Source: Haliea sp. E1-2-M8
GTDB taxonomy: Bacteria > Pseudomonadota > Gammaproteobacteria > Pseudomonadales > Halieaceae
Length of the DNA: 64,000 nucleotides
Reading direction: 5' to 3'
Assembly: GCF_030649675.1 (NCBI RefSeq)
Contig: NZ_JAUTDR010000017.1
Coordinates: forward strand, 35,308-99,307
This document shows positions 63,589 to 64,000 of the stretch, in pieces. Under the pieces are notes generated by a model that had not been told where the DNA came from, did not search any database, and saw only the letters and a list, made by a program, of their open reading frames with translations. Position 1 is the first letter of the stretch; the number at the start of each line of letters is the position of its first letter. A program made the translations under genes and the position numbers.

Positions 63589-63933
63589 AATAGTGACAGC
63601 GCCGTAGCCGGCAAGCTCAGGGCTGTTCTTTCTCCGGGGCGTCAGTCCATAACCTTCCTCGCGAGGCAGATGGACGAGCACGGTGAATCGACTCGCCGGC
63701 TCGACCAACGTCCCGATCGCAGATCGGCTCAGGCCGATTATCAGATCGACCTCCCAATGTCCGGGCAAGGCACGATCTTCTACCTCAGCGGGACGGCTGG
63801 AGATCACGACTTCCTCGCTGACGTGTGCCCTTGCTTTGGCCTGAGCCCTGGCTCTCGGTACACGGAACGCCCGCCCGGTGCGCAGACAGCTCACTAGTTC
63901 GCGCTTGAGAGCGACGCACCCCTGAATATAGAG
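63589..63933 (-). mobile_element. IS30-family transposase fragment
   Basis: About 115 codons match the middle of IS30-type transposases: LYIQGCVALKRELV, LRTGRAFRVPRAR, ISSRPAEVEDRALPGHWEVDLIIG (with the first DDE Asp) and SAIGTLVEPASRFTVLVHLP. A TAA immediately upstream (63934-63936) cuts off the N-terminal HTH domain. The downstream end is lost after ELAGYGAVT, where the sequence passes into the integrase remnant. It is a dead fragment. Confidence 0.85.
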
Positions 63934-63936
63934 TTA

Positions 63937-64000
63937 TTGTCAAATCTGGTGTTCAAGGGCCTGAATCAAGCGGCGGCCTGGTTTGATTCTGTTACCTCGA
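63937..64000. other. Right edge, unassigned
   Basis: The last 64 bases are unrelated to the IS30 frame and contain no open frame I can support. They could be the end of another insertion sequence, but the window stops. Confidence 0.3.

Overview
The window is GC-rich chromosomal DNA with densely packed, often overlapping genes. The gene content is that of a free-living, aerobic, Gram-negative proteobacterium: RND efflux, c-type cytochrome, outer-membrane beta-barrel, AcnA-type aconitase, CsdA-like DEAD-box helicase and many c-di-GMP proteins. The mix of SDR, LLM, sulfotransferase, DUF1214, EthD and DUF3445 genes is most like marine Gammaproteobacteria of the Halieaceae/OM60 kind. That placement is inference from gene content only. 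I saw no rRNA, tRNA or CRISPR array.

Layout. (1) 56-3937, minus strand: a di-haem cytochrome c fused to rhodanese, an FAD-linked D-2-hydroxyacid dehydrogenase and an exported M20 amidohydrolase. (2) 4208-9201: a SIMPL protein, then an ECF sigma factor/anti-sigma pair divergent from an exported subtilase with a long tetrapeptide-repeat region, and a beta-barrel protein convergent with the subtilase. (3) 9388-16222: a coupled DUF3445/TauE pair, DEAD-box helicase, CBS protein and aconitase. (4) 16416-22413: an RND adaptor and pump coupled by stop/start overlap to an amidoligase and a class I glutamine-amidotransferase-like hydrolase. (5) 22450-29477: DUF3144, a large HAMP-GGDEF-EAL protein, then YrbL-like, ELM1-like and two tandem DUF3391/HD-GYP genes on the minus strand.

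(6) 29970-49742 is a long metabolic island: six SDRs, a zinc alcohol dehydrogenase, two LLM flavin oxidoreductases, two sulfotransferases, an acyl-CoA ligase, an enoyl-CoA hydratase, EthD/Dabb/SnoaL small proteins, two DUF1214/DUF1254 proteins and a DegT-fold protein with His in place of the PLP lysine. A broken P450 and a VOC protein lie at 54305-55623. Together they look like catabolism or tailoring of a hydrophobic, cyclic, oxygenated substrate through CoA thioesters. The substrate cannot be read from the sequence.

(7) 49757-54308: envelope and stress genes (DUF748, DUF883, DUF4112, PRC-barrel with a hendecad tail, Cu/Zn SOD, two-helix membrane protein). (8) 55626-62174: polysaccharide deacetylase plus Bax-like glucosaminidase, thioesterase, methyltransferase, DksA-like zinc finger, TPR protein, CPBP protease and a glutaredoxin-MauE fusion. 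(9) 62175-64000: an AT-richer edge of decayed mobile DNA, with a P4-type integrase pseudogene abutting an IS30-family transposase remnant.
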